Below are positions 16,886 through 25,427 of a DNA stretch of 64,000 nt, piece by piece. A program made the translations under genes and the position numbers. The stretch comes from Myxococcus xanthus. Lineage in GTDB: Bacteria > Myxococcota > Myxococcia > Myxococcales > Myxococcaceae. Each line of letters opens with the position of its first letter. Within the stretch, counting starts at the first letter, position 1. The stretch lies in assembly GCF_013116825.1 (NCBI RefSeq), contig NZ_JABFNS010000034.1, positions 1 to 64,000 on the forward strand. The letters are read 5' to 3'. The notes under the pieces were generated by a model. The model made no database searches. It worked only from the letters and a program-made list of their open reading frames with translations, and was not told the origin of the DNA.

Positions 16886-17731
16886 ATGAAGACCCAAGAG
16901 ATTGAAAAGAAGGTGCGCCAGCAAGACGCCCAGGTGCTGGCCCAGGGGTACTCGCCCGCCATCCGCGCGATGGAGATTGCCGCCATCGTCTCCTTCGTCT
17001 CACTGGAGGTGGCGCTGGTGTACCGGCTGTGGGGCAACCCCTACGCGAGCACGTGGCTGCTGCTCAGCGCGGTGCTGCTGGGCTACCTCGCCGCGGACTT
17101 CGTCTCCGGCTTCGTCCACTGGATGGGCGACACGTGGGGCTCCACGGAGATGCCGCTGCTGGGCAAGGCGCTCATCCGCCCCTTCCGCGAGCACCACGTG
17201 GACGAGAAGGCCATCACCCGCCACGACTTCGTGGAGACCAACGGCAACAACTGCCTCATCTCCCTGCCAGTGGCCATCATCGCCCTGTGCCTGCCCATGA
17301 GCAGCCCGGGCTGGGTGTTCTGCGCGTCCTTTCTCGGCGCGATGATTTTCTGGGTGATGGCGACCAACCAGTTCCACAAGTGGTCGCACATGGACTCGCC
17401 GCCCGCGCTCGTCGGCTTCCTCCAGCGCGTGCACCTCATCCTCCCCCCCGACCACCACCGCATTCACCACACCAAGCCGTACAACAAGTACTACTGCATC
17501 ACCGTGGGCTGGATGAACAAGCCGCTGACGATGGTCCACTTCTTCCCCACCGCCGAGCGACTCATCACCTGGGCCACGGGCCTGTTGCCGCGCCAGGACG
17601 ACATCGGCGCGGAGGCGGCGCGCGCGCTGGTGGTCGCCGCGGGTGGCAGCGAGGCCCCGGTGGTCCAAGCGGCCAAGGAGCTGCTCACCCAGGCCGCCGT
17701 GCAGGAGAAGCCCGCCTCCACGCGCCCGTAG
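16886..17731 (+). CDS. carF: Plasmanylethanolamine desaturase CarF (TMEM189/Kua family)
   Basis: The 281-residue length equals that known for M. xanthus CarF. The enzyme introduces the vinyl-ether double bond that converts plasmanyl- into plasmenyl-ethanolamine (plasmalogen); in Myxococcus this is needed to sense singlet oxygen and turn on light-induced carotenoid synthesis. Several hydrophobic helices (about 29-48, 56-77, 125-138, 142-160) surround a His-rich di-iron site: H78, H103-H104, H113, H164, H168, H183, H190-H191, H194-H195 and H218, in motifs such as FREHHVD, FHKWSH and PPDHHRIHH. ETNGNN (117-122) is also family-typical. The last 45 residues are Ala-rich and likely disordered. It is divergent from the RomY-like gene and convergent with murI across a strong hairpin. 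No carotenoid genes are adjacent. Confidence 0.92.
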   Translation: MKTQEIEKKVRQQDAQVLAQGYSPAIRAMEIAAIVSFVSLEVALVYRLWGNPYASTWLLLSAVLLGYLAADFVSGFVHWMGDTWGSTEMPLLGKALIRPFREHHVDEKAITRHDFVETNGNNCLISLPVAIIALCLPMSSPGWVFCASFLGAMIFWVMATNQFHKWSHMDSPPALVGFLQRVHLILPPDHHRIHHTKPYNKYYCITVGWMNKPLTMVHFFPTAERLITWATGLLPRQDDIGAEAARALVVAAGGSEAPVVQAAKELLTQAAVQEKPASTRP

Positions 17732-17746
17732 TCCTCCGCCGTACCA

Positions 17747-17783
17747 GAACGCCCGCCCGCCCGGCCTGCCGCGGCGGGCGTTC
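17747..17783. terminator. Bidirectional hairpin between carF and murI
   Basis: A perfect 11-bp GC-rich stem (17747-17757 with 17773-17783, 15-nt loop) lies 15 bp after the carF stop and 23 bp from the murI stop. No T-run on either side; the role is inferred from location and symmetry. Confidence 0.68.
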
Positions 17784-17806
17784 GTGCGTCCGCGGCGCGC
17801 CTCCCG

Positions 17807-18622
17807 TCAGAAGGTCAGGTCCACCTGCTCCGCCGCGGTGATGGGCCGGCCCAGGAAGCGGGCCCCCACCTCCATGAAGCGCTCCGGCACGTCGGTGACG
17901 AAGTACGCGTGCTCCGGCGTGCCGCGCGACGCCGGCGCCAGTCCGTCCCGCTCCGACAGCAGCGCGGCCACGGCGTCCGCGGTGGCCTCCGCCGAGTCCA
18001 CCAGCGCCACCTGGGGCCCCACCACCTCCGAGATGACGCCCTTGAGCAGCGGGTAGTGCGTGCAGCCCAGCACCAGGGTGTCCACGCCGTCGCGGGTGAA
18101 CTCGGCCAGGTAGTCGCGCGCCACCAGGAGGGGCACGTCGCCCGTGGTCCACCCCTCCTCCGCCAGCGGCACGAAGAGCGGACAGGCGCGGGCCTTCGCC
18201 CGCACCCGTGGGTCCGCGGACTCGAGGGCACGCTGGTAGGCACCCGAGCGGATGGTGCCGGGTGTGCCGATGATACCCACCCCGCCCCCCTGCGTACGCG
18301 CCAGCGCCGCCCGCGCGCCGGGGAGGATGACGCCCACCACCGGCACGGGCAGGGCCGCCTCCAACGCGGGCAGCGCCACGGCCGAGGCGGTGTTGCACGC
18401 CACCACCAGCAGCTTGATGCCGCGCTCCAGGAGGAACTCCGCGTTCTTCAACGAGTAGCGCGTCACCACCTCGCCGGACTTGGTGCCGTAGGGCACCCGC
18501 GCGGTGTCCCCCAGGTACACCGTGCTCTCGTGGGGGAGCCGGGACATGAGGGCCTTGAGGACGGTGAGCCCTCCGACGCCTGAATCGAAGACACCAATGG
18601 GACTGTGGCTGCCTTGCCGCAT
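17807..18622 (-). CDS. murI: Glutamate racemase
   Basis: Supplies D-glutamate for peptidoglycan by interconverting L- and D-Glu without cofactor. With the ATG at 18622 (AGGGA upstream) the protein has 271 residues; a GTG six codons earlier is the alternative. Both catalytic cysteines are clear: Cys76 in ACNTAS and Cys187 in GCTHYP. The N-terminal DSGVGGLTV and the GDTARVPYG motif (38-46) are also standard. Convergent with carF, and upstream of it on the same strand is an unrelated lipoprotein gene with its own terminator. Confidence 0.95.
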   Translation of the reverse strand: MRQGSHSPIGVFDSGVGGLTVLKALMSRLPHESTVYLGDTARVPYGTKSGEVVTRYSLKNAEFLLERGIKLLVVACNTASAVALPALEAALPVPVVGVILPGARAALARTQGGGVGIIGTPGTIRSGAYQRALESADPRVRAKARACPLFVPLAEEGWTTGDVPLLVARDYLAEFTRDGVDTLVLGCTHYPLLKGVISEVVGPQVALVDSAEATADAVAALLSERDGLAPASRGTPEHAYFVTDVPERFMEVGARFLGRPITAAEQVDLTF

Positions 18623-18671
18623 GGAGCGTGTCCCTATCACGTTTGATGCCAGCGCCCCGCTGAACGCACGA

Positions 18672-18698
18672 AGGGCCGGGATGCCTCATCCCGGCCCT
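18672..18698 (-). terminator. Strong hairpin terminator downstream of the lipoprotein gene at 18728
   Basis: A perfect 12-bp stem (18672-18683 with 18687-18698) with a 3-nt loop begins 29 bp past the stop codon at 18728. It isolates that gene from murI, whose start is at 18622. No extended T-run follows. Confidence 0.75.
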
Positions 18699-18727
18699 CC
18701 GCTCACTGCCCAGCCCACCTGCCGCGC

Positions 18728-19762
18728 TCAGTCCTCGATGAGGTACACCGGCAGCGAGGCGTTCGGGCCCGGGAACTGGTGGGCGACCACGTCGATGACG
18801 GGCGAGTTGTCCGGCGAGAAGTACTCGCGGCCATCGCGAGCGCTGGCGTACATCTCCACCACGTAACGGCCGGGCCGCAGGAACTGGTACACCACCACCG
18901 AGGCTTCGTTCGGCCCGTCGACGCAGTCGTGCCAGTCACCGACGTCGCCGTACACCAGCTCTCCCGTGTAGAAGTTGCGGAAGTTGATGCCCACGCGCTG
19001 CAGGCCGGCCTCGTAGCAGGTCTGGCGGTACCCGTGACGCGAGCGCAGCTCCCACCGGACAGAGGCCCCGCCAATGGCCCACATCGACCCGGTGTGGGCG
19101 GTCGGCTGCCCCAACTGGGTGAGGATGTCGCCCCCGAAGTAGTACCAGGGCAGGCCATTCCTATCGACGGCGACGAGCTCCAACCCGTGGTAGCCCGGGT
19201 CCAGGTACGGCGTGCGAACCTGGTTGGCGGCGTGCCCTTCCCAGCACTCGAAGCGCGCCCAGTCACCGCCATCCACGCTCGCCTCGACGTGGGTGATCCC
19301 CGCCTGGTTGCAGTTGGGGCTGGGGCTGTAGCTGTTCGGCGGGAAGAGCCAGCTCAGGTAGGCGAAGGACGGCGGAGCGCCCGTCGGGGTCAGGTCCACG
19401 TTCACCGTCACGTTGCCGTCCACGGTGAAGCTCCCCTGGGTCTCGAACAGCAACTCATTGCCGTAGCCGACGCCTTCCAGGCGGAACGAGTAGGTCCCCG
19501 GCGCGAATCGGTGGAGGACGATGCCGTCGAAGCCGTTCGCCTGGCAGTTGTAGCGGCCGTCGTTGGCCAGCACCTCGCCGGGGATGATGACGTTGACGCC
19601 ATGGACCGCGCGGACGTCGTCGCAGCGCTGGCCGCCGAAGCTCCAGCGGAAGGTCACATCCCCCTCGTAGCGGGGCACATCGCAGCACGGCTCTTCATGG
19701 ACGACACAGCCAGGGAGGATCGCAAACAAGCAGAGGAATGCGACCAGCAACCGGGAGTTCAT
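18728..19762 (-). CDS. Predicted lipoprotein, beta-rich, unknown function
   Basis: The frame is open further upstream, but the ATG at 19762 begins a typical signal peptide with lipobox LPGC, giving 344 residues. After the lipid Cys come a CC pair and repeating beta-strand patterns (for example PGTYSFRLEGVGYG, PGYHGLELVAVDRNG and PGRYVVEMYASARDG) that look like three tandem carbohydrate- or peptide-binding beta-sandwich modules of about 100 residues, each with Cys residues that could pair. Unusually rich in Tyr, Trp, Asn and Gly for this genome. No family recognised. It sits alone between murI and the tol genes with its own hairpin terminator and a promoter-like region upstream; possibly strain-specific. 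Confidence 0.72.
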   Translation of the reverse strand: MNSRLLVAFLCLFAILPGCVVHEEPCCDVPRYEGDVTFRWSFGGQRCDDVRAVHGVNVIIPGEVLANDGRYNCQANGFDGIVLHRFAPGTYSFRLEGVGYGNELLFETQGSFTVDGNVTVNVDLTPTGAPPSFAYLSWLFPPNSYSPSPNCNQAGITHVEASVDGGDWARFECWEGHAANQVRTPYLDPGYHGLELVAVDRNGLPWYYFGGDILTQLGQPTAHTGSMWAIGGASVRWELRSRHGYRQTCYEAGLQRVGINFRNFYTGELVYGDVGDWHDCVDGPNEASVVVYQFLRPGRYVVEMYASARDGREYFSPDNSPVIDVVAHQFPGPNASLPVYLIED

Positions 19763-19831
19763 GGGGCACCTGTCGGTGGGGCAGTGAGGTGTTCGGCCCG
19801 CTTCTGCTCCATCCGACGGGCGGCGGCGGGA

Positions 19832-19862
19832 ATTATTCACTGCCCTGGGCAATCGAGCTCAA
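19832..19862 (-). promoter_or_regulatory. Candidate promoter for the lipoprotein gene at 18728-19762
   Basis: On the minus strand TTGAGC (19862-19857) is followed after 19 nt by AATAAT (19837-19832), a 5-of-6 match to the -10 in an otherwise GC-rich region. The spacing is longer than ideal. Confidence 0.35.
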
Positions 19863-19923
19863 GCAACCAACCGTTTCCCCATTGTTTGACCCTGTCTTAT
19901 CGGAGTGTTACGCGCTGCTCCCC

Positions 19924-20634
19924 ATGACGCCCCACCTGCCCCTGGCGCTTGGCGCCATGAACTACGTGGAGATCATCCGCGACGCCTCCCTCATCGAGCT
20001 GGCAGTCCTGCTGCTCCTGATGGGCGTATCCGTGGCCTCCTGGGCCCTCATCGCCATGAAGGCGTCCCAGCTCGCCAAGGCTCGCGCACAATCTCTCACC
20101 TTCCTCGACACCTTCTGGAAGGCCTCTCGCCTGGAGGCCATCTACCAGACGGCCCAGAAGCTCGACGGCTCGCCGCTGTCGAAGGTCTTCTGCGCCGGCT
20201 ACGAAGAGCTGACCAAGCTGGCGCAAGCCAAGGAGGGCGGCACCGAAGGCGCGCTGGCCGAGCGGCTGGGCGGCATCGAGAACGTGGAGCGCGCGCTCCA
20301 CCGTGCCTCCACGGCGCAAATCACCGAGTTGGAGAACCGGGTGTCCTTCCTGGGCACCGTGGGCGCGGCGTCGCCCTTCGTGGGCCTGTTCGGCACGGTC
20401 ATCGGCATCCTGAGCGCGTTCAACCAGATTGCCGAGCAGGGCAACGCGACGCTGGCCACGGTGGCCGCGCCGGTGGGCAACGCGCTCTTCGCCACCGCCG
20501 CCGGCCTGTTCGCGGCGATTCCGGCGGTGGTCGCCTACAACTCGTTCGTCAGCCGCATCAAGGTGTTCGACACGGAGATGTCGAACTTCTCTGCGGACTT
20601 CCTCAACATCATCAAGCGTCACTTCTTCCGGTAG
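19924..20634 (+). CDS. tolQ: TolQ (MotA/TolQ/ExbB proton channel)
   Basis: Inner membrane stator of the Tol system, which uses the proton gradient to pull in the outer membrane during division. I start at the ATG at 19924 (236 residues); the ATG at 19957 is equally possible, since neither has a clear ribosome binding site. Three membrane helices are seen: one near the N terminus (about 24-46) and a pair in the C-terminal half (about 142-170 and 175-200, with FLGTVGAASPFVGLFGTVIGI and ATAAGLFAAIPAVVAYN), the ExbB-family signature. The cytoplasmic loop between the first and second helix is the usual length. First gene of tolQ-tolR-tonB/tolA-tolB. Confidence 0.93.
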   Translation: MTPHLPLALGAMNYVEIIRDASLIELAVLLLLMGVSVASWALIAMKASQLAKARAQSLTFLDTFWKASRLEAIYQTAQKLDGSPLSKVFCAGYEELTKLAQAKEGGTEGALAERLGGIENVERALHRASTAQITELENRVSFLGTVGAASPFVGLFGTVIGILSAFNQIAEQGNATLATVAAPVGNALFATAAGLFAAIPAVVAYNSFVSRIKVFDTEMSNFSADFLNIIKRHFFR

Positions 20635-20646
20635 CCGGGAGCCACC

Positions 20647-21114
20647 ATGGGAATGGGCGGAGGCAACCGCGGCGGTGGCCGCACCACCATGAGCGAAATC
20701 AACGTCACGCCCATGGTGGACGTGATGTTGGTGCTGCTCATCATCTTCATGGTGACGGCGCCCCTCATCCAGCAGGGCGTGAAGGTGAACCTGCCGGAGA
20801 CCAAGGCCGCGCCGGTGGAGGCCACGGAGAAGAAGCTGGTCCTCTCCATCGACGCGGGGCGCAAGGTCTACATCGGTGACGCGGAAGTGGCGCTGGAGGA
20901 GTTGGAGCAGAAGCTCGCCGCCAACGCCAAGGCGCAGGCCGACAAGGAAGTCTATCTCCACGCGGACCGGGACGTGCCGTACGGTGTGGTGGTGGAGGTC
21001 ATGGCCGCGGCCCAGCGCGCGGGCATTGGCAACGTCGGCATGATCACGGACCCGTCAACCGGGGGACGGACGTCCAACACTGGCAAAGGCAAGTCGAAGG
21101 AAGCGAAGCGCTAG
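20647..21114 (+). CDS. tolR: TolR/ExbD biopolymer transport protein
   Basis: 155 residues, starting 12 bp after tolQ. A Gly-rich cytoplasmic N terminus is followed by the hallmark NVTPMVDVMLVLLIIFMV helix (about 19-36) with the proton-carrying Asp25 and an ExbD periplasmic domain (about 50-140, VYLHADRDVPYG). The C-terminal tail is Gly/Ser/Lys-rich. It works with TolQ as the ion-driven motor. Confidence 0.93.
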   Translation: MGMGGGNRGGGRTTMSEINVTPMVDVMLVLLIIFMVTAPLIQQGVKVNLPETKAAPVEATEKKLVLSIDAGRKVYIGDAEVALEELEQKLAANAKAQADKEVYLHADRDVPYGVVVEVMAAAQRAGIGNVGMITDPSTGGRTSNTGKGKSKEAKR

Positions 21115-21117
21115 CCC

Positions 21118-21906
21118 ATGACGCCCTCCGCGGTAAGCCACAGCCTGCTCGTCACGCGCTCCACGCGGCTGTCGCGCTTCGTGGTGGCGTCCGTCGTGGG
21201 GCACATCCTGGTGCTGGTGGCGGCGATTGCGTACGCGCGCTTCTCCGCCACGCCCAAGGTGGACCTGGACACCAAGCCCATTCGCGCCACGCTGGTGCGC
21301 CTGGGCAAGCCGCGCGACTCCAAGCTGCTGCCACGCAAGGAGCAGCTGCCACCTCCGCCCAAGAAGGTGGACGCGCCCAAGCCCGCTCCGGAGGCCCCGC
21401 CCCCGGAGCCCTCGCCCGCCAAGGTGGCGGTGCCCATCCCGGGTGTGCAGCCGGAGCCCTCCACGTCCAAGCCCACGCCGCAGAAGGGCGAGACGACGGG
21501 CGAGGACCGGCGCAAGCGGCTCTTCGGCGCCTTCGACAAGACGGCCAAGGCGGCCGAGCCCGAGGAGGCGGAGGGCGCCGAGGACGGCGACCCGGACGGC
21601 GACTCGGCCACCGCGGAAGGCGAGCGCTACTTCGGCCTGCTCCAGTCGCAGGTCCGCCGCCACTACAGCGTGGCGGACACCATCCCCGAATCCGAGCGGC
21701 TGCACCTCAAGGCCATGGTGGCGGTGCGCCTGGGCCGCACGGGTGAAGTGCTGGACGTGAATCTCACCAAGGCCAGTGGGAACGACCTCTTCGACTCGGC
21801 CGTCGTCACGGCCGTGCGCAAGGCCGCGCCCTTTTCTCCTCCACCGGACCATCTCCGGGACGCCCTGCAGAAGAGCGGCGTCAACCTGGTGTTCAACGCC
21901 CTATGA
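21118..21906 (+). CDS. TonB/TolA-type energy transducer of the Tol operon
   Basis: 262 residues, 3 bp after tolR. A single N-terminal membrane helix (about 20-42) anchors a long periplasmic linker rich in Pro, Lys and Glu (about 75-165) and a C-terminal TonB_C/TolA-like domain (about 168-262, with RLGRTGEVLDVNLTKASG and DSAVVTAVRKAAPF). Its position between tolR and tolB gives it the TolA role: carrying motor force across the periplasm. The C-terminal domain reads more like the TonB family than enterobacterial TolA, so I give no symbol. The last 4 bp (ATGA) overlap the tolB start. Confidence 0.85.
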   Translation: MTPSAVSHSLLVTRSTRLSRFVVASVVGHILVLVAAIAYARFSATPKVDLDTKPIRATLVRLGKPRDSKLLPRKEQLPPPPKKVDAPKPAPEAPPPEPSPAKVAVPIPGVQPEPSTSKPTPQKGETTGEDRRKRLFGAFDKTAKAAEPEEAEGAEDGDPDGDSATAEGERYFGLLQSQVRRHYSVADTIPESERLHLKAMVAVRLGRTGEVLDVNLTKASGNDLFDSAVVTAVRKAAPFSPPPDHLRDALQKSGVNLVFNAL

Positions 21907-23195
21907 AAGCCCTGCTCCTCTCCCTGCTGCTCCTCCCCGTCGTCGCGCTCGCGCAGGCGCCCACCATCGAAATCTCCGGCGCCAACTTCCGCCCGCTGCC
22001 CGTAGCGGTGCCCGCGCCCCTGACGCAGAACGATGGCGCGAAGGCGTTGGTGGCGCCCTTCGACTCGGCCTTCAGCTTCGACCTGGCCGCCTCCGGCATC
22101 CTCCAGGTGCTGGACCGCAAGGGCTTCACGGCGGACGCGAAGGAAGGCATGGCCGCGGCCAGCATCAACTTCAGCCGCTGGGCGGACGTGGGCGCCGAAG
22201 CGCTCGTGAAGGTGTCGCTGGCGCAGGACGCCGGCGTGCTGCGCGGGGAGCTGCGCCTGTTCAACGTGGGCACCGGCCGCGAGGACCTGAAGGTGTCCAA
22301 GGACGCGCCCGCCGACAACGCCTCGCTGCTGGCGCACCGCCTGGCGGACGCGCTCTACCGGCACTTCACCCGCGAGCCCAGCCCCTTCCTGTCCCGCATC
22401 ACCTACGTGCGCAAGGCGGGCACCAACCGGGACGTGTACGTGGCGGACTGGGACGGCGGCAACGCCCGGGCGCTCACCAAGGGCGGCATCAACATCCTGC
22501 CCGCGCTGAGCCAGGACGGCTCGCAGGTCGCCTTCACCACGTACCGCAAGAATCGCCCGGACATCTACGTGCAGTCCCCCGGCGGTGAGGCGAAGGCCGT
22601 CATCTCCGGCGGGCAGATGGCCACCGGCGCGGCCTTCTCTCCGGACGGCAAGCGCATCGCGTACTCGCTGGCGGAGGGCGAGAGCGCCCAGGTGTACGTG
22701 GCCAACGCGGACGGCAGCGGCGCGCGCGCGCTCACCGACACGCCCTACGGGCTCAACACCAGCCCCACCTGGTCGCCGGACGGCAAGCGCATCGCCTTCG
22801 TGTCCAACCGGGGCGGCAGCCCGCAGGTCTACATCATGAACGCGGATGGCACGGGCGTGCGGCGGCTCACCTTCCAGGGCAACTACAACCAGACCCCGGA
22901 CTGGTCGCCGCGCGGAGACCTCATCGTCTTCACCGCCCGCGACGAGCGCAACGCCTTCGACCTCTTCACCGTCAGCGTGGAGACGGGCAAGGTGACGCGC
23001 CTCACGCAGGACCAGGGCAGCAACGAGGAGCCCGCCTTCTCGCCCAACGGGCGCCTCATCGTCTTCACGTCCACGCGCAACGGCGGCTCGCAGCTCTATG
23101 TGATGACGGCGGACGGCAACAACCAGCTGCCGCTGCGTGCCGAGAAGGGCGTCTACCAGACGCCGGACTGGGCGCCGCTGCCGCAGGCGCAGTAG
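21903..23195 (+). CDS. tolB: TolB, periplasmic beta-propeller of the Tol system
   Basis: 430 residues. A signal sequence (1-18, ending ALAQ) is followed by the N-terminal alpha/beta domain (about 20-160) and a six-bladed propeller marked by repeated PD40 motifs (FSPDGKRIAY, WSPDGKRIAFVSNRGG, WSPRGDLIVFTA, FSPNGRLIVFTS). TolB binds Pal and outer membrane proteins. Start overlaps the previous stop by 4 bp. No pal, cpoB or ybgC follows in the operon, so the partner lipoprotein must be encoded elsewhere. Confidence 0.94.
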   Translation: MKALLLSLLLLPVVALAQAPTIEISGANFRPLPVAVPAPLTQNDGAKALVAPFDSAFSFDLAASGILQVLDRKGFTADAKEGMAAASINFSRWADVGAEALVKVSLAQDAGVLRGELRLFNVGTGREDLKVSKDAPADNASLLAHRLADALYRHFTREPSPFLSRITYVRKAGTNRDVYVADWDGGNARALTKGGINILPALSQDGSQVAFTTYRKNRPDIYVQSPGGEAKAVISGGQMATGAAFSPDGKRIAYSLAEGESAQVYVANADGSGARALTDTPYGLNTSPTWSPDGKRIAFVSNRGGSPQVYIMNADGTGVRRLTFQGNYNQTPDWSPRGDLIVFTARDERNAFDLFTVSVETGKVTRLTQDQGSNEEPAFSPNGRLIVFTSTRNGGSQLYVMTADGNNQLPLRAEKGVYQTPDWAPLPQAQ

Positions 23196-23212
23196 CCGGC
23201 CCCTGGGCCTGT

Positions 23213-23232
23213 GGGGCGCCAGCGAGCGCCCC
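23213..23232 (+). terminator. Hairpin after tolB
   Basis: A 7-bp GC stem (23213-23219 with 23226-23232) with a 6-nt loop lies 17 bp past the tolB stop. A perfect TTGACA (23256-23261) downstream may start the next transcript. Confidence 0.5.
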
Positions 23233-23292
23233 GCCCCCCGGCACCGGGACGTCCGTTGACAGCCAGGGCGCGCTCAGGTCGAGTCCTCCCGC

Positions 23293-24477
23293 ATGAGCGC
23301 GCCCTTCCGCAGCCACTGGAGCCTGGACCCCGAAGTCGTCTTCCTGAACCACGGCTCGTTCGGCGCCTGCCCGACCGCCGTCCTCCAGCGACAGTCCGAG
23401 CTGCGCGCGCGCCTGGAAGCCGAGCCGGTGCGCTTCCTCCACCGTGAAATCGAGCCGCTGCTGGATGACGCCCGCGCCGTGCTCGCCACCTTCCTCGACG
23501 TGGACGCGGACGACCTGGGCTTCGTCCCCAACGCGACGGCGGGGGTGAGTACGGTGCTGCGCTCGCTGCGCTTCGCCCCTGGCGACGAGTTGCTCACCAC
23601 CGACCACGAGTACAACGCCAGCCGCAACGCGCTGGACTTCGTGGCGTCGCAGTGGGGCGCCAAGGTGGTGGTGGCGAAGCTGCCCTGGCCGGTGCCGTCC
23701 GCGCAGTCGGTGGTGGACGCCGTGCTGCCCCACGTCACCCCGCGCACGCGCCTGTTCCTGGTGGACCACGTGTCCAGCCAGACGGCCCTGGTGATGCCGC
23801 TGGAGCAACTCGTCGCTGCCCTGCGCGAGCGTGGCGTGGAGACGCTGGTGGATGGCGCGCACGGGCCGGGCATGCTGCCGCTGTCACTGCGCACGCTGGG
23901 CGCCGGCTACTACACGGGCAACTGCCACAAGTGGCTGTGCGCCCCCAAGGGCGCCGCGTTCCTTCACGTCCGGCGCGACCTCCAGCCCGCCATCAAGCCC
24001 CTGTCCGTGAGCCACGGGCACAACTCCCGGCGGACGGACCGTTCCCGCTTCCGGTTGGACTTCGACTGGACGGGGACGCACGACCCTTCGGCCGTGCTCT
24101 GCGTTCCCGAGGTGATTCGCTTCATGGGCGGGCTGCTTCCCGGCGGCTGGCCGGAGGTCATGGCCTCGAACCGGGCCAAGGTGCTGGCGGCGCAGAACCA
24201 GCTGTGCGCGCGGCTGGGCACCCAGCCCACCTGCCCCGAGGACATGGTCGGCAGCATGGCCACGGTGACGCTGCCGGACGGACTCCCCGAAGTCCCCCAG
24301 CCCCCGCTCTACGTGGACCCGCTCCACCTGCGCCTGTTCGATGAATACCGCATCGAGGCGCAAATCACCCCCTGGCCCCGTCCGCCGCACCGGCATGTGC
24401 GTCTCTCCGCCCAGCTCTACAACACCCCCGCCGACTACCAGGCACTGGGCGATGCTTTGGAAGCGCTGCTGCGTTGA
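23293..24477 (+). CDS. Class V aminotransferase fold PLP enzyme (isopenicillin N epimerase-like)
   Basis: 394 residues, cytoplasmic, fold type I. The PLP lysine is Lys213 in GNCHKWLCAPKG; the cofactor-ring Asp187 and the nearby His190 are in LVDGAHGPG. FLNHGSFGACP near the N terminus is typical of the isopenicillin-N-epimerase-like group, which also includes hercynylcysteine sulfoxide lyases (EgtE) and other C-S lyases or epimerases, so the reaction is open. No ergothioneine partner genes (egtB, egtD) are in the window. It is followed 14 bp later by the Ppx/GppA gene. Confidence 0.88.
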   Translation: MSAPFRSHWSLDPEVVFLNHGSFGACPTAVLQRQSELRARLEAEPVRFLHREIEPLLDDARAVLATFLDVDADDLGFVPNATAGVSTVLRSLRFAPGDELLTTDHEYNASRNALDFVASQWGAKVVVAKLPWPVPSAQSVVDAVLPHVTPRTRLFLVDHVSSQTALVMPLEQLVAALRERGVETLVDGAHGPGMLPLSLRTLGAGYYTGNCHKWLCAPKGAAFLHVRRDLQPAIKPLSVSHGHNSRRTDRSRFRLDFDWTGTHDPSAVLCVPEVIRFMGGLLPGGWPEVMASNRAKVLAAQNQLCARLGTQPTCPEDMVGSMATVTLPDGLPEVPQPPLYVDPLHLRLFDEYRIEAQITPWPRPPHRHVRLSAQLYNTPADYQALGDALEALLR

Positions 24478-24491
24478 GTAGGCTGCCGCGC

Positions 24492-25427
24492 ATGTCGCGT
24501 TTCGCCACCATCGATGTTGGCAGCAACTCCGTCCTCCTGCTCGTCGCGGAGCGCACCCCGGAGGGCCGTTTCGAGGCCGTGCGGGAGCGCGCGGAAATCA
24601 CCCGCCTGGGCAGGGGCGTGGATGCGACGCGCAAGCTCTCCGCTGAAGGCATGGAGGCGACGCTCCAGGTGCTGGAGTCCTTCGCTCGCGAGGCGCGCGA
24701 GCTGGGCGCGGAAGGCATCGCCGTGTCCGCCACCAGCGCCGCGCGTGACGCGGAGAACGGCGCGGAGTTCCTCGCCGCCGCGAAGGCGCGCGCGAACGTG
24801 ACAGTGGAGATCATCTCCGGCGCCATGGAGGCGGAGCTGTCCTTCGCCGCGGTGCACTCGGACTTCGCGTCGGACGCGGCGGGCCCCCTGCTGGTGCTCG
24901 ACATTGGCGGCGGCTCCACGGAGTTCATCTACGGCAACCGCGGCGGCCACGTGGACTTCCGCCACAGCTTCGACGTGGGCGCGGTGCGCATGACGGAGCG
25001 CTTCGTCGGCGCTGACCCGATGACGTCCGAGGACCGCGCGCGTATCGAATCCCACCTGCGCGACACCTTCCGCACCCTCCCTGCCCCGCCGCCCGGCGCG
25101 GCCCTGGTGGGCGTCGCGGGCACGGTGACGACGCTGTACGCCGTGCAGCACGCCATCCACCCTTACGTCGCGGAGCAGGTCCACGGCGGCACGCTGTCCC
25201 TGGGCCAGCTGTCCGCCCTGGCGGACCGGCTGTGCGCCATGCCGCTGGAAGCGCGGCGCGCCCTGCCGGGCATGCAGCCCAAGCGCGCGGACGTCATCCC
25301 CGCGGGCGCCCTCATCTTGCTCGAGTCGGTGAAGGCGCTGGGACTGGATGCCTGCCGCGTCAGTGACAGGGGCCTGCGCTGGGGCCTTCTCGCGCACCGC
25401 TTTGGAGCCGGAGCCACCTCTCCATGA
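24492..25427 (+). CDS. Ppx/GppA family phosphatase (exopolyphosphatase-like)
   Basis: With the ATG at 24492 the protein has 311 residues; a TTG overlapping the upstream stop is the alternative. ASKHA fold signatures are present: the N-terminal phosphate loop IDVGSNSVLLLVAE, the conserved EAELSFAAV block and the second phosphate loop LDIGGGSTEF, with a later GVAGTVTTL. About 300 residues is the short form, without the C-terminal HD-type and additional domains of long Ppx, as in many bacterial Ppx2/GppA proteins. Substrate could be polyphosphate or pppGpp. The last 4 bp overlap the MFS gene start, so these two are coupled. Confidence 0.9.
   Translation: MSRFATIDVGSNSVLLLVAERTPEGRFEAVRERAEITRLGRGVDATRKLSAEGMEATLQVLESFAREARELGAEGIAVSATSAARDAENGAEFLAAAKARANVTVEIISGAMEAELSFAAVHSDFASDAAGPLLVLDIGGGSTEFIYGNRGGHVDFRHSFDVGAVRMTERFVGADPMTSEDRARIESHLRDTFRTLPAPPPGAALVGVAGTVTTLYAVQHAIHPYVAEQVHGGTLSLGQLSALADRLCAMPLEARRALPGMQPKRADVIPAGALILLESVKALGLDACRVSDRGLRWGLLAHRFGAGATSP

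Noticed and set aside
16660-17037. N-terminal extension of the RomY-like frame
   Set aside because: This part is antisense to carF and the divergent promoter region; the conserved protein begins at the ATG at 16659.
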